Shown: positions 1 through 8,320 of the stretch, in pieces
How positions within the stretch are numbered: position 1 is the first letter of the stretch
How the letters are laid out: every line of letters begins with the position of its first letter
Source: Paenalicyclobacillus mengziensis
GTDB taxonomy: Bacteria > Bacillota > Bacilli > Alicyclobacillales > Alicyclobacillaceae
Direction: 5' to 3'
NCBI RefSeq assembly: GCF_017298635.1
Contig: NZ_CP071182.1
Location: 3,448,001 to 3,512,000, forward strand
Length of the DNA: 64,000 nucleotides
Translations under genes and position numbers: made by a program
Notes under the pieces: model-generated
The model's input: the letters and a program-made list of their open reading frames with translations, nothing else
What the model was told of the DNA's origin: nothing
Database searches by the model: none

Positions 1-1
1 C

Positions 2-547
2 ATTTTTGTCTTGTTTCTATTTCCACCCAATATTTTAAAAAAGATGGAACAGACCCTGCACACATTCGTACAGCACTTTGTCGATACGGTGCACCTGGTG
101 GCCGATGGGTTGCAACAAGGTGTGCTTTACGCAGCGAGAAATCCGCATCTCCAGTTGAACGCCTTGCTGGATGACGTGGACCAGATGACGGAGCAGATGC
201 AGAAGGTCAAACAGGGGCGTTTTTTCAATCTCTACGCTAGAAAGACAGAAGTGGATAAGGTGATGCAGCAGTACCACCGTGTCCGTGACGCCTGTATACA
301 TTTCGTGACGCTGACTACGTCTTTAACCGGTGACATGACCGTGGCCGACCAAGAAATGTGGAGCCGTCGAATTCGAAGCCTGGCATCTGAAATCCCAATT
401 TTCGTCTACAGAGATTCCACTGCGGGGGATGAACGAACGCAGGCGGCAACTTCCGCGGAACAAAGTACGACTTTTGAACCGCGTGTATCTGAATACGAAT
501 TGAAAGCGATTTTGGATGCACTGCGAGGTTTGCCGCCTAGAGCATGA
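2..547 (+). CDS. C-terminal part of an unidentified helical protein (partial at left edge)
   Basis: The frame is open to the window edge and ends in TGA at 545-547, so the N-terminus may lie outside. An internal TTG at 11 and ATG at 44 exist, but neither has a convincing ribosome binding site. The visible ~180 residues are mostly amphipathic helix rich in Gln, Asp, Val and Leu, with no membrane segment, followed by a Thr/Ser-rich linker and a short helix. The pattern recalls the soluble C-terminal helical domain of aromatic acid exporter (ArAE/FUSC-like) membrane proteins, but I cannot confirm this. Its 3' end overlaps the 3' end of the convergent phosphate permease gene by 11 bases. Confidence 0.45.
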   Translation: MFVLFLFPPNILKKMEQTLHTFVQHFVDTVHLVADGLQQGVLYAARNPHLQLNALLDDVDQMTEQMQKVKQGRFFNLYARKTEVDKVMQQYHRVRDACIHFVTLTTSLTGDMTVADQEMWSRRIRSLASEIPIFVYRDSTAGDERTQAATSAEQSTTFEPRVSEYELKAILDALRGLPPRA

Positions 548-1544
548 ACCAAACTCCTGCGAGTTTCGCCAGTAAGAACGCAATCACAATGCCGGAAATG
601 GGAGCGATGATCCATCCCTTTACGATGTTTGATATCGCTTTCCAGTCTATCGATGCGTTTCCTCGAGCGATACCCGCTCCCATCATTGCACCGACCAGTG
701 CCTGGTTCATCGAGGTAAAGAAGCCAAATGCTACAGCCAAAAGCACGACGACAGCCTGAACCAGTTGAGCGGCACTCGCCATCGAGAGGTCAACATGAAC
801 AATATCGAATGCAACTTTCTGCAGCAATGGTTTGCCCCACGTCAGAACGCCAATCAAAAGACCGATACCGCCTATCAGTCCCGCCATCCAAACGTTGAAC
901 AAGTGAGTCATGATGAACACGCCTGTCGCGTTCGACACGTCATTTGCCCCCATAGTGAAAGAAGCAGCAGTTCCAACTACAACGAGAATCACGCTTAATG
1001 TCCGAAGTACACTCGTTTGGCGGCTCTTCTCCTCTGGTTTGAATCCGACAACTCGGTCCAGTGCATGCGTAAATAGGTACCCCAATCCGAGCGCGATCGG
1101 CGGTGCCATCACCCAAACCATTGCGAGTTCCAATATGGTCATCCAGTGTACTGGGATCCCTGCCCCGAGTGCCGTTCCCACCACGCAAAACACGAGAATC
1201 TGAATCGTCGAAGTTGGAATTTTTCGAGCAGTATATATCGTTGTCAGAAGAAATGCTGCAAAGATAATGACCAGTGCTGCGGCGACCGTAACTCTTCCGA
1301 CATCGATGATGTTGAGTCCAACGTTCGTTTCAACACGGTGACTCGCAAACACAGCACCCACCAATGCCAAGACAGCCATCAGAATGAGCGCTGGTTGAAG
1401 CTTGATGGAACCCGAACCATAAGGCATTCCCATACAAGCTCCGGTGTAATGGGCACCGATACTCCATGCGAACGCCAGAACAATGACGACGAGAATGATG
1501 GCTTGTATATCACATTGCCTACAGCTTAGATCGGCACTGGTCAC
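537..1544 (-). CDS. pit: Inorganic phosphate transporter, PiT family
   Basis: A polytopic membrane protein of 335 residues that should take up inorganic phosphate, possibly as a metal-phosphate complex, using a cation gradient. The diagnostic PiT signature GANDVSNATG is present near residue 199. The equivalent N-terminal half-repeat is degenerate (SIGAHYTGACMG, lacking the usual Asn-Asp). The length is at the short end for the family. The GTG start lies 5 bases after the stop of the MATE gene, so the two are probably co-transcribed and perhaps translationally coupled. The SD-like AAGGA is only two bases from this GTG, which makes the exact start uncertain. PiT proteins in Gram-positives are low-affinity, often constitutive permeases. 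Confidence 0.9.
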   Translation of the reverse strand: MTSADLSCRQCDIQAIILVVIVLAFAWSIGAHYTGACMGMPYGSGSIKLQPALILMAVLALVGAVFASHRVETNVGLNIIDVGRVTVAAALVIIFAAFLLTTIYTARKIPTSTIQILVFCVVGTALGAGIPVHWMTILELAMVWVMAPPIALGLGYLFTHALDRVVGFKPEEKSRQTSVLRTLSVILVVVGTAASFTMGANDVSNATGVFIMTHLFNVWMAGLIGGIGLLIGVLTWGKPLLQKVAFDIVHVDLSMASAAQLVQAVVVLLAVAFGFFTSMNQALVGAMMGAGIARGNASIDWKAISNIVKGWIIAPISGIVIAFLLAKLAGVWFML

Positions 1545-1549
1545 AATCC

Positions 1550-2878
1550 TTACACCAACGCACGTATCCAGTTTTTCTTATGTCTATACCAAGTAAACAA
1601 CACTGCTCGCAGAGCATTATCAAGGGCGATGCATGCCCACACAGCAGGAAGTCCAAATCCCAACCTCCAAGCGAAAATGTAAACGCCTAGTGTCCTTACA
1701 CCCCATATTCCAATTGTGGTGACGATCATTGGATATTTGCTGTTTCCACCTGCCTGAATGGCAGAAGTATCAACCAAAACAGCGGCAAGAAAAGGCTGCG
1801 AAACAATGTCGATTGCCAAGATAATCGTGAGTAAGTGAATGACCTTGTGGTTATGCGTGAAGAGCAACCCCACAAAAGGACTCGCTGCGCAGAGGATGGC
1901 GGTGACCACGGTCATCGACAATGCCGCCTGAATGTAGCTTGCTCTACGGTACACCGCTGCGTCTCTCTCGTTTTGACTGCCAATGGCCTGACCGATGGTT
2001 GCTGTAGCAGCAGTCGCAAAGCCGCCTCCGATTGTAGAAGCAAACGTTGTCAGTGTTCCTGCAATGTTGTGCGTCGCATAGACGTCAACTCCCATGCGCA
2101 CAATCAAGCCGAAGTAGATGACCTGACCGAGGCGCATGGATAGGCGCTCAAAAGCCGCTGGAACAGCGAAGCGGGTCATGTTCGACAAGAGGGCAGAATG
2201 AAACCGTAGGTCTGGCAATTGAAGTCTCAGTGCCTCGACGTTACGGGATCTCATCCACAAGCGGGCAGATGCATAGACACGAGCGAGAATCATCGCAAAA
2301 GCCGCACCTCGGATTCCCCACCCAGGAATTGGCCCGACGCCGAAAATTAGAACGTAGTCGAGGATGACGTGAAGGACATTCATCTCCAATCCGATTCGGA
2401 GCGGTACTTTGGTATTTCCACTCGCCCGGAAAGATGCTGACTGAGCCGTATACAGTGCGATAAGCGGTGACAGACCAAGAACAGTACGAAAATAAGGAAG
2501 CGCTGTTTGTTGCAATTGACCGTGCGCCCCCATGATATGTAACAGCGGTACCGCGAAGATGGCGGATATGACACCTAAGATAAGTCCGATAATCACGGCA
2601 ATGACCATCCCGTGCCAAACAGCGGATCGACCACGTCCCAAATCCTTAGCGCCAATCGCTCGAGAGAGAAATACAGAGAGTGCGGCGGAAATGGCGATAA
2701 ACACGCCGACATATGTATTGCTGTAAACATTTGTGACGCCAACAGCATCAATCGCAACCAAGCCTATCCTCGCAATGAAGACAGCATCGACGACACCAAG
2801 GAGATTCTGCAAATACGCCTCGCCGATTGCCGGCAAGGCAATTGAAAAGACCCGTTTTCCTGCTTCTGCGGTCTTCAA
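1550..2878 (-). CDS. MATE family multidrug efflux transporter
   Basis: A twelve-helix protein of about 442 residues exporting organic cations or metabolites by Na+ or H+ antiport. Two homologous halves are visible, with MATE-like stretches such as ALPAIGEAYLQNLLGVVD near the N-terminus and FASTIGGGFATAATATIGQA in the second half. I place the start at a TTG (2878-2876) preceded by GGAGGTG at good spacing. The longer reading frame up to 2989 would run into the upstream mntP gene and has no ribosome binding site. The gene lies 19 bases after mntP and 5 bases before pit, suggesting an mntP-MATE-pit transcript. The substrate cannot be read from the sequence. Confidence 0.9.
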   Translation of the reverse strand: MKTAEAGKRVFSIALPAIGEAYLQNLLGVVDAVFIARIGLVAIDAVGVTNVYSNTYVGVFIAISAALSVFLSRAIGAKDLGRGRSAVWHGMVIAVIIGLILGVISAIFAVPLLHIMGAHGQLQQTALPYFRTVLGLSPLIALYTAQSASFRASGNTKVPLRIGLEMNVLHVILDYVLIFGVGPIPGWGIRGAAFAMILARVYASARLWMRSRNVEALRLQLPDLRFHSALLSNMTRFAVPAAFERLSMRLGQVIYFGLIVRMGVDVYATHNIAGTLTTFASTIGGGFATAATATIGQAIGSQNERDAAVYRRASYIQAALSMTVVTAILCAASPFVGLLFTHNHKVIHLLTIILAIDIVSQPFLAAVLVDTSAIQAGGNSKYPMIVTTIGIWGVRTLGVYIFAWRLGFGLPAVWACIALDNALRAVLFTWYRHKKNWIRALV

Positions 2879-2897
2879 AATGCACCTCCGTGCAAAC

Positions 2898-3449
2898 TTA
2901 CGGATGAACCAAATGGATGATAGCATTAATGAGTATCCACACACCAAGGACCGCCAGCACGACACTCGCCAGCTTTTCGGCCCATTCACCCAGGTATCGT
3001 TTTAATTTTTCTCCGAATACGAGCCCAACAAATGTGAAAATGAACGCTTGGACCGCAATCAAAATGATGGTCAGAGTAACAGGAACTCCAACAAGCCCGA
3101 TAGAGAAACCGACTGCCAACTCATCAAGGCTGATACTCAGTGCTGTCAGAATCAATGTCCATCCAGTAAGAGTTCGTTCTAGCTTTTTTTCATCCTCATT
3201 CTCATCTTCAAAAAAGATGAGCCATGCAGCCACTCCCATGAGGATGATGCCGCCAACCAAAGACGCAAAGTCACCGATCAGTCTGCCAGCCACCTGACCG
3301 AAGCGCAGTCCAACGAAGGGCATGATTGCTTCAGCACAGGCGAACGTAAGTGCGATTTTCACTTTCCCTTTGGTTCGGGCAAACCCAAGCGCGACGGACA
3401 TCATAAGCGTATCCATGCCGAGAGACATAATGAGTGCAATCATTTTCAC
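2898..3449 (-). CDS. mntP: Manganese efflux pump MntP
   Basis: A small six-helix membrane protein that exports Mn2+ and protects against manganese overload. Both conserved acidic membrane motifs are present: SLGMDTLMMSVALG near the N-terminus and SISLDELAVGFSIG in the second half, separated by a charged cytoplasmic loop. The frame opens at 3506, but that ATG sits at or upstream of the transcription start predicted from the promoter at 3511-3539. A start further in is therefore likelier: GTG at 3449, ATG at 3443, or a non-standard CTG at 3458 that is best spaced from GGGAGG. It is first of a probable mntP-MATE-pit operon. The manganese regulator MntR is encoded elsewhere in the window (60047-60499). 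Confidence 0.9.
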   Translation of the reverse strand: MKMIALIMSLGMDTLMMSVALGFARTKGKVKIALTFACAEAIMPFVGLRFGQVAGRLIGDFASLVGGIILMGVAAWLIFFEDENEDEKKLERTLTGWTLILTALSISLDELAVGFSIGLVGVPVTLTIILIAVQAFIFTFVGLVFGEKLKRYLGEWAEKLASVVLAVLGVWILINAIIHLVHP

Positions 3450-3488
3450 AGTGACCAGTGCAGTGTCCTCCCGAAACGCTGTATAATA

Positions 3489-3548
3489 TTGAAACAAGTG
3501 TTGCATTTTTATATTATCGTTTCGTTGTTATCGCAACAAGTGTTTCAA
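3489..3548. promoter_or_regulatory. Inverted repeat bracketing the mntP promoter, candidate operator
   Basis: TTGAAACAAGTGTTGC (3489-3504) and GCAACAAGTGTTTCAA (3533-3548) are inverted copies matching at 14 of 16 positions. Each contains the near-palindromic decamer AACAAGTGTT. They flank the -10 and cover the -35 of the mntP promoter, as expected for a two-site operator. The motif does not resemble the classical Bacillus MntR box as I know it, so the regulator is unknown. Confidence 0.5.
3511..3539 (-). promoter_or_regulatory. SigA-type promoter of mntP
   Basis: On the minus strand TTGTTG (3539-3534), a 17-base spacer and TAATAT (3516-3511) form a good vegetative promoter directed into mntP. 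The -35 region lies inside the dyad annotated at 3489-3548. Confidence 0.65.
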
Positions 3549-3586
3549 CGCAAGTAGAAACACCTCAGTAATGGAGGCAAATTGTA

Positions 3587-4144
3587 TTGAACCCACCATT
3601 GAAATGGATGGTCATCTCCTATCGAGTACCAGCAGAACCATCCACGGTCCGTGTGAAGATTTGGAGAATGCTCAAATCCATCGGCGCCTTGTATATCCAA
3701 CAATCCGTGTGCATTCTCCCCCTGACCATGGAAACACAAAAGACAGCGGTGCAACTTCAATCCCTCGTGAATGACAATCATGGCGAGGTCCAATCGCTCC
3801 AGGTCGAGCAGTTTGAAAGTTCGACTGAGGCTCAGTTGATAGCATTATTCAGTGAACAGCGCGCAGTAGAATACCAGGAATTTTTGAACGGATGCAGCAC
3901 TTTCAAGCAGGAGATTCAAACCGAAACCGAATTGGGGAAGTTTACATTCCATGAGGTGGAAGAAAACGAAGCGGAGTTGGTTCGTCTCAAAAGATGGTAT
4001 CGAAAAATCTGGAAACGTGATTTCTTTCAATCTGAACATGCACGAATTAGCCAAACTGAACTCGAGGAATGTGAGATAGCCCTGAGCAATTTTACGCAAC
4101 GAGTCTATCAAGCAGAAGGACACACAGAAGGTGAACTGGTGTAA
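3587..4144 (+). CDS. ChrB N-terminal domain protein (chromate-resistance regulator-like)
   Basis: A soluble protein of 185 residues. The first ~40 residues (KWMVISYRVPAEPSTVRVKIW, then a Leu/Ile-rich helix and SVCILP) match the N-terminal domain of ChrB, a protein found with the chromate efflux pump ChrA and implicated in sensing chromate. The rest is a helical, Glu-rich region with a basic WYRKIWKRDFF segment. The start is TTG at 3587, with GGAGG nine bases upstream. No chrA is visible nearby, and the gene is divergent from mntP, so a direct role in chromate resistance is unproven. The length fits the stand-alone ChrB_N family rather than full-length ChrB. Confidence 0.75.
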   Translation: MNPPLKWMVISYRVPAEPSTVRVKIWRMLKSIGALYIQQSVCILPLTMETQKTAVQLQSLVNDNHGEVQSLQVEQFESSTEAQLIALFSEQRAVEYQEFLNGCSTFKQEIQTETELGKFTFHEVEENEAELVRLKRWYRKIWKRDFFQSEHARISQTELEECEIALSNFTQRVYQAEGHTEGELV

Positions 4145-4269
4145 ATCGCGGCGACATCGCCCATCTCCCGGCCATGTCCCCTATAGGTTTACGGTAAAAG
4201 ACAATTGTGAAGAAAGTGTGCAGAGACGGATAACGAAATGTGACATTCCAGTAAGAATGCCACAGTCCG

Positions 4270-4314
4270 GACTTTTTCAATTTGAGATTGGGATCCACAC
4301 AGCGATGGCCGTCC
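4270..4314. repeat. Direct repeat copy 1 flanking cls (copy of the histidine kinase 3' end)
   Basis: This 45-base stretch matches 5851-5895 at 39 of 45 positions. The second copy covers the last codons and stop of the histidine kinase gene. The copy here still encodes the kinase-like C-terminus WIPISN followed by a stop on the minus strand, but has no kinase gene attached. It lies 20 bases beyond the cls stop codon. The pair therefore brackets cls. Confidence 0.75.
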
Positions 4315-4333
4315 ACCGTATTTATCCATTTCA

Positions 4334-5791
4334 TCACAAAATTGGCGAGAGGAGTCGTGATATCGCTTCTTTGAACCTGATGCCAAGAGAACGATCTCGA
4401 TACCGTTCACGCGTAAGCTCGGAACATGCCTGGCTGTCCCGAAAAAACAGTTCCTGAAGTCGTTCGGCCATCTGATTGTCATAAAGAACTGCATTTACCT
4501 CGAAGTTGAGCCGAAAACTGCGTATGTCAATGTTGGTCGTACCGACGGAAGCAACTTCTTGGTCAACAATGACCGTTTTCGCGTGTAAAAACCCTCCATT
4601 ATACAACAGCACCTTCGCACCGTAAGACAAAAGTTCTCCAGCATAAGTCCACGTCGCCCATTGAACGAACGGATGGTCGGGCTTATTCGGGATCATGATT
4701 CGAACATCAACTCCAGAAAGTAGCGCTATCTTACATGCGTCCATGAAACTGGAGTCAGGGATGAAGTACGGAGTTTGAATAAAGACAGTCTTTCTGGCAG
4801 ACATAATGAGCTTGATGTACATGTTCTTGATGTTTTCAGTTGTAGAATTCGGTCCACTGCCTACAATTTGAACAACACTATTGCCACTCTCCCAATTGGG
4901 GTGAAATGCGTAATCCTCAAAGTGAACCAGGTTTTGATTTGTAGCCTGGTTCCAATCGAGAAGAAACCTACCCTGGATGTCATGCACCGCGCCTCCCTTT
5001 AATTTCAGGTGGTTATCCCGCCAGTAACCAAATTTCTTGCTCAACCCCAAGTATTCGTTCCCAATGTTAAACCCCCCTATATACGCAATCTCATCGTCGA
5101 TGACACAAAGCTTTCGGTGGTTTCTGTTGTTAAGGCGCAGGTTGACCATCTTCAAAAAAAAGGGAAAAAACACTTCGACCTCCCCACCGGCGGATATAAG
5201 TTCCTGAAAAAATGAACGACGCATCCTTCTGGACCCCACTTGGTCGAACAAGACGCGCACTTTTACGCCTTCTCTTGCTTTCTTCGTCAGCTCATCTCGC
5301 AAGCGTTCAGCCAAAGAATCGGGCTGAATAATGTAGTACTCAATATTAATTTCTCTTTTCGCTTGCGCGATGTCTCGAAACAGTGAAGTAAACTTATCCT
5401 TGCCATCGTGGAAAATTTGAATTTCATTGTCTGTTGATATCAATGCGTTGGATGTGCGTAAGTTCATTTCCATCAGGTCAGCGTATTTTCGAAAAATCTC
5501 TATTTCGTGTTGAAGCCTTCGGTTCTTGAGCTGTTCCAATTGCTCATTCACAGCAAATTCAAGGTAACGTCGCTCGTCCTCAGTCAGTTTATAGAAATTC
5601 TTGCGTCGCAGTTGACGGCCAAGAAAGATATAAACGATAAATCCTATCAAGGGTAAAAAGAACAATACAATAAGCCATGCCCATGTTGAACTCACGTCTC
5701 TGCGTTCAACAAACAAGATGACCGCCGCAAGTAAGATATTAATAACTGTAACGAAGGAAATGAACAATGTAATGAAATGATCTAGCGCCAA
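4334..5791 (-). CDS. cls: Cardiolipin synthase (phospholipase D superfamily)
   Basis: A membrane-anchored enzyme of 485 residues that condenses two phosphatidylglycerol molecules to cardiolipin and glycerol. Two N-terminal transmembrane helices (residues ~5-60, with the bacterial Cls hallmark of a short cytoplasmic hairpin) precede two PLD domains. Both HKD motifs are present: NHRKLCVIDDEIAYIGGFN and HAKTVIVDQEVASVGTTNID. The start is TTG with GGAGGAG eight bases upstream. It follows the histidine kinase gene by 67 bases in the same direction and may be co-transcribed with it. Direct repeats at 4270-4314 and 5851-5895 flank the gene, which suggests it was inserted here. Confidence 0.95.
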   Translation of the reverse strand: MALDHFITLFISFVTVINILLAAVILFVERRDVSSTWAWLIVLFFLPLIGFIVYIFLGRQLRRKNFYKLTEDERRYLEFAVNEQLEQLKNRRLQHEIEIFRKYADLMEMNLRTSNALISTDNEIQIFHDGKDKFTSLFRDIAQAKREINIEYYIIQPDSLAERLRDELTKKAREGVKVRVLFDQVGSRRMRRSFFQELISAGGEVEVFFPFFLKMVNLRLNNRNHRKLCVIDDEIAYIGGFNIGNEYLGLSKKFGYWRDNHLKLKGGAVHDIQGRFLLDWNQATNQNLVHFEDYAFHPNWESGNSVVQIVGSGPNSTTENIKNMYIKLIMSARKTVFIQTPYFIPDSSFMDACKIALLSGVDVRIMIPNKPDHPFVQWATWTYAGELLSYGAKVLLYNGGFLHAKTVIVDQEVASVGTTNIDIRSFRLNFEVNAVLYDNQMAERLQELFFRDSQACSELTRERYRDRSLGIRFKEAISRLLSPIL

Positions 5792-5850
5792 TCGGTCGTC
5801 TCCTCCGTATCTTCTTGATGACCTAAACCTGTATCGTTGAAGTTAGTCAG

Positions 5851-5895
5851 AACTTATTCAATTTGAGATTGGGATCCGCACAGTGATTGTCGTCC
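5851..5895. repeat. Direct repeat copy 2 flanking cls
   Basis: This copy includes the stop codon and last twelve or so codons of the histidine kinase gene and the first bases downstream. It matches 4270-4314 at 39 of 45 positions, including an uninterrupted block around ATTTGAGATTGGGATCC. Confidence 0.75.
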
Positions 5896-7240
5896 CCCGG
5901 TTCTCTTCGCTCTGTGCATCCACGGTACCTCCATGTGCCTCGACAATCTGTTTGACAATCGCCAGTCCAAGCCCGGTTCCCCCACGCTCTCTGGACCGAG
6001 ACTTTTCTACCCGGTACATGCGTTCCCAAATATGTGGTAGATCGTTCTTCGGTATGCCCACTCCTGTATCACTCACAGTAACTTCAGCGAAGGCCCCACT
6101 CTTCCGGAGTCGCAATTGAATATGACCTTCCGGTGGGGTATAACGAATGGCATTGTCCACTAGATTTACGAGAACCTGTTCCAATCTGGCACTATCAGCG
6201 TTTAGTACAATGTCGTCAGAGCCTAATATCTTGATGTCAATCCCTTTGTCTTCTGCCTCTTTTCTCATCCGCTCCACAACGGACACAATTAACTCACTGA
6301 TTTCGATAGACTGTTTATCCATTGCAAGCATCTGCGCATCCCCTTGCGCGAGGACGAACAGGTCATTCACAAGGGACTGCAGTCGCTTCGCCTCATCATG
6401 GATGATTCGAACATACTGTCGCTCCTCGTCTTCCGTTTCAAACAGCCCTTCGTCCAGCACTTGACTGTATCCCTGAATGTAGCTCATTGGGGTCCGAAGT
6501 TCGTGGGCTACATCTGCAAGAAATGCTTTGCGGGACGTATCTAGGTGATTCAGATTTGCCGCCAGGGTATTGATGGCTTCGCCAAGCCGAGCCACTTCAT
6601 CCTGACCAGTCACTGGTACTTTAGCCTTGTAATTCCCATTTGTCATCTCTTGAGCCACCTTGGACATCTGCTGAAGGGGATTCGCGATGCGTTTGGACAA
6701 GATGACAGTCAACCCCAGGGAAACAAGGACCCCGCCAAGTGCTGCAAGAACCAACAGCCACTCCACGTGATCAAACGCACTCACAACGGTTGTCTCCGAC
6801 CGGAAAAGAACCACTGCTCCGTTCACTTGTCCTTGACTCCGAATCGGGACTGCAGCAACAATGCCCGTGCCCCCAAAGAGCGCACTACTTCCTCCATGAA
6901 GGGCGTTATGACCGGCCAATGCCCTCTGCATGACAGATTTGTCCGTGGCATTGGGCGTCGACAGATGAAGCGACGGCGAGGACGCAATGATGCTCCCACT
7001 CCTGTTCACCATGACCAGTGAGGCATCCGCTGAAACACATAGCATTTGCATCATCATCGTGCCGCCCATGGCAGACATATTGGCATACTGTTGTCCCTGT
7101 GCTGTTAACTCCGTTCCAGCCTCTTGATAAAATGCGTTTTTTAGTAATTGTCCGAGTGCAAAGTATTGAACAATCGACACTGCGATAATGAGACCCATAA
7201 TAGACAGCCCGACTTTCACCGCAAGATTGCGTCGAATCAC
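5858..7240 (-). CDS. Membrane sensor histidine kinase, copper island
   Basis: A two-component sensor of 460 residues. Domains in order: TM1 (~10-32), an extracytoplasmic domain (~33-160), TM2 (~161-182), HAMP (~183-235), HisKA with phospho-acceptor His246 in AHELRTPMSYIQG, and a HATPase with N-box DNAIRYTPPEGH (Asn363), DTGVGIP and GGTGLGLAI. The external domain carries a Met-rich cluster with a Cys at residues 55-68 (MSAMGGTMMMQMLC), the kind of ligand set used for Cu(I). Together with csoR, copA and a blue-copper gene next door this suggests copper sensing, which is inference. ATG start, overlapping the regulator's stop by 4 bases. Confidence 0.92.
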   Translation of the reverse strand: MIRRNLAVKVGLSIMGLIIAVSIVQYFALGQLLKNAFYQEAGTELTAQGQQYANMSAMGGTMMMQMLCVSADASLVMVNRSGSIIASSPSLHLSTPNATDKSVMQRALAGHNALHGGSSALFGGTGIVAAVPIRSQGQVNGAVVLFRSETTVVSAFDHVEWLLVLAALGGVLVSLGLTVILSKRIANPLQQMSKVAQEMTNGNYKAKVPVTGQDEVARLGEAINTLAANLNHLDTSRKAFLADVAHELRTPMSYIQGYSQVLDEGLFETEDEERQYVRIIHDEAKRLQSLVNDLFVLAQGDAQMLAMDKQSIEISELIVSVVERMRKEAEDKGIDIKILGSDDIVLNADSARLEQVLVNLVDNAIRYTPPEGHIQLRLRKSGAFAEVTVSDTGVGIPKNDLPHIWERMYRVEKSRSRERGGTGLGLAIVKQIVEAHGGTVDAQSEENRGTTITVRIPISN

Positions 7241-7923
7241 GATTCCACCTCAAACTTGTATCCGACCCCCCAGACGGTTTTTATGGGGTCCGGGGTCACT
7301 CCTGTTTCCCGGAGCTTTTCCCGGATGTTTTTCACATGGCTGTCCACTGTCCGAGTTTCGCCCCCGTACTCACCACTCCAGACCCGCTCCAGGATTTCTT
7401 CTCGCGGAAATGTTCTTCCAGGGTGGCGAGTCAGTAAGACGACCAGTTCAAACTCTTTTGGTGTGAGTGAAATATGAGTGGATCCTACCGAAACCGTCCG
7501 ACTCTGCATGTCGACCACCATGTCAATCGGATCGATCCGATACTTTTCATGGGTATCCCTATACGCTCGACGATAAAGGGCTCGTACGCGTGCAACCAGC
7601 TCCCTGCCATCAAAGGGCTTCGTCAAATAATCGTCCGCCCCCACAGACAATCCAGACACTTTATCTTCGATAGAGGTCCGTGCCGTCAGCATTAAGATTG
7701 GAATGTCCGGATACTGAGACCGGATGAAACTGCATGTCTCAAGGCCATCCATCCCAGGCATCATTACGTCCAGCACAATGACATCTGGACGAGAGGTGCT
7801 GATGATATCGAGGGCCTGAACTCCGTCAGTCGCCTCTTCAACCGAATGCCCATCCGCCCGTAGGTAGATGCGCACCAAATTCCGCATTTCACTTTCATCG
7901 TCGACAACCAAAACCTTTGCCAT
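7237..7923 (-). CDS. OmpR/PhoB-family response regulator
   Basis: A DNA-binding regulator of 228 residues. The receiver domain (1-~120) has the acidic pair Asp8/Asp9, phospho-acceptor Asp52 in VIVLDVMMPG and Lys102 in LTKPF. A winged-helix output domain follows (~130-225) with the typical SLTPKEFELVVLLTRHPG and the recognition region RTVDSHVKNIREKL. It is the cognate partner of the downstream kinase (4-base overlap). The start is ATG behind GAGGAGG. It is divergent from the small-protein genes at 8069 and 8317, so it probably controls that shared spacer. Probable targets include genes of the copper island. Confidence 0.93.
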   Translation of the reverse strand: MAKVLVVDDESEMRNLVRIYLRADGHSVEEATDGVQALDIISTSRPDVIVLDVMMPGMDGLETCSFIRSQYPDIPILMLTARTSIEDKVSGLSVGADDYLTKPFDGRELVARVRALYRRAYRDTHEKYRIDPIDMVVDMQSRTVSVGSTHISLTPKEFELVVLLTRHPGRTFPREEILERVWSGEYGGETRTVDSHVKNIREKLRETGVTPDPIKTVWGVGYKFEVES

Positions 7924-8068
7924 TCGTTAGGCCTCCTCGAACAGACAATCGGACCCCTTCAATTTTGGGTGGTGTGACAGTTTGTTCTTCGTTTCTCCAT
8001 TCTTTCTTTACAATTTGCCGATACATTGTGTTTGTCAAGTCGGGGGCCGATACGAGGAGGTGTCATCA
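7924..8068. promoter_or_regulatory. Divergent promoter region with CTTTCTTTACAA box
   Basis: The spacer separates the response regulator from the divergent small genes. It holds the dodecamer CTTTCTTTACAA at 8002-8013. The same twelve bases occur at 11834-11845 upstream of the blue-copper protein gene, in the same orientation toward the gene. The box ends in a TTTACA that could serve as a -35 hexamer. I infer either a shared promoter element or the binding site of the adjacent regulator. Confidence 0.4.
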
Positions 8069-8320
8069 TTGAGTCTATTTGATCGCATACGAAGCGTATT
8101 TTCGAGTCCAGAAGTCTGCCCCCCTGAACATGCGCAAAGAAGATTATCGTGCAACCCTGCTACTTACGAGGAGGCACGAACGCGACGAAACACAGGCGAT
8201 GCGCTCATCGGATCGACCATGGGTCTAGGTGATTGGGGTTCGAGCGTACCTCAGCCCCTTTCACCTAAAGATGTCCAAACGGTTCGTCAGTGGCGAAAAT
8301 CAGGGAGCGGACGGATATGA
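8069..8320 (+). CDS. Small unknown protein (83 aa), copper island
   Basis: A TTG start at 8069 is preceded by a strong GAGGAGGTG six bases upstream, and the stop overlaps the next gene's ATG by four bases, so this is a credible gene. The 83-residue product starts MSLFDRIRSVFSSPEVCPPE. It is hydrophilic and basic, contains two Cys (in SSPEVCPPEH and RRLSCNPA), and has no signal peptide or membrane segment. I do not recognise a family. The context (divergent from a two-component system and upstream of csoR-copA) suggests a role in metal or envelope stress, but nothing in the protein itself proves this. Confidence 0.6.
   Translation: MSLFDRIRSVFSSPEVCPPEHAQRRLSCNPATYEEARTRRNTGDALIGSTMGLGDWGSSVPQPLSPKDVQTVRQWRKSGSGRI

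Noticed and set aside
3449-3548. Manganese riboswitch (yybP-ykoY) upstream of mntP
   Set aside because: The predicted leader is too short, and no paired motif of that riboswitch is visible.
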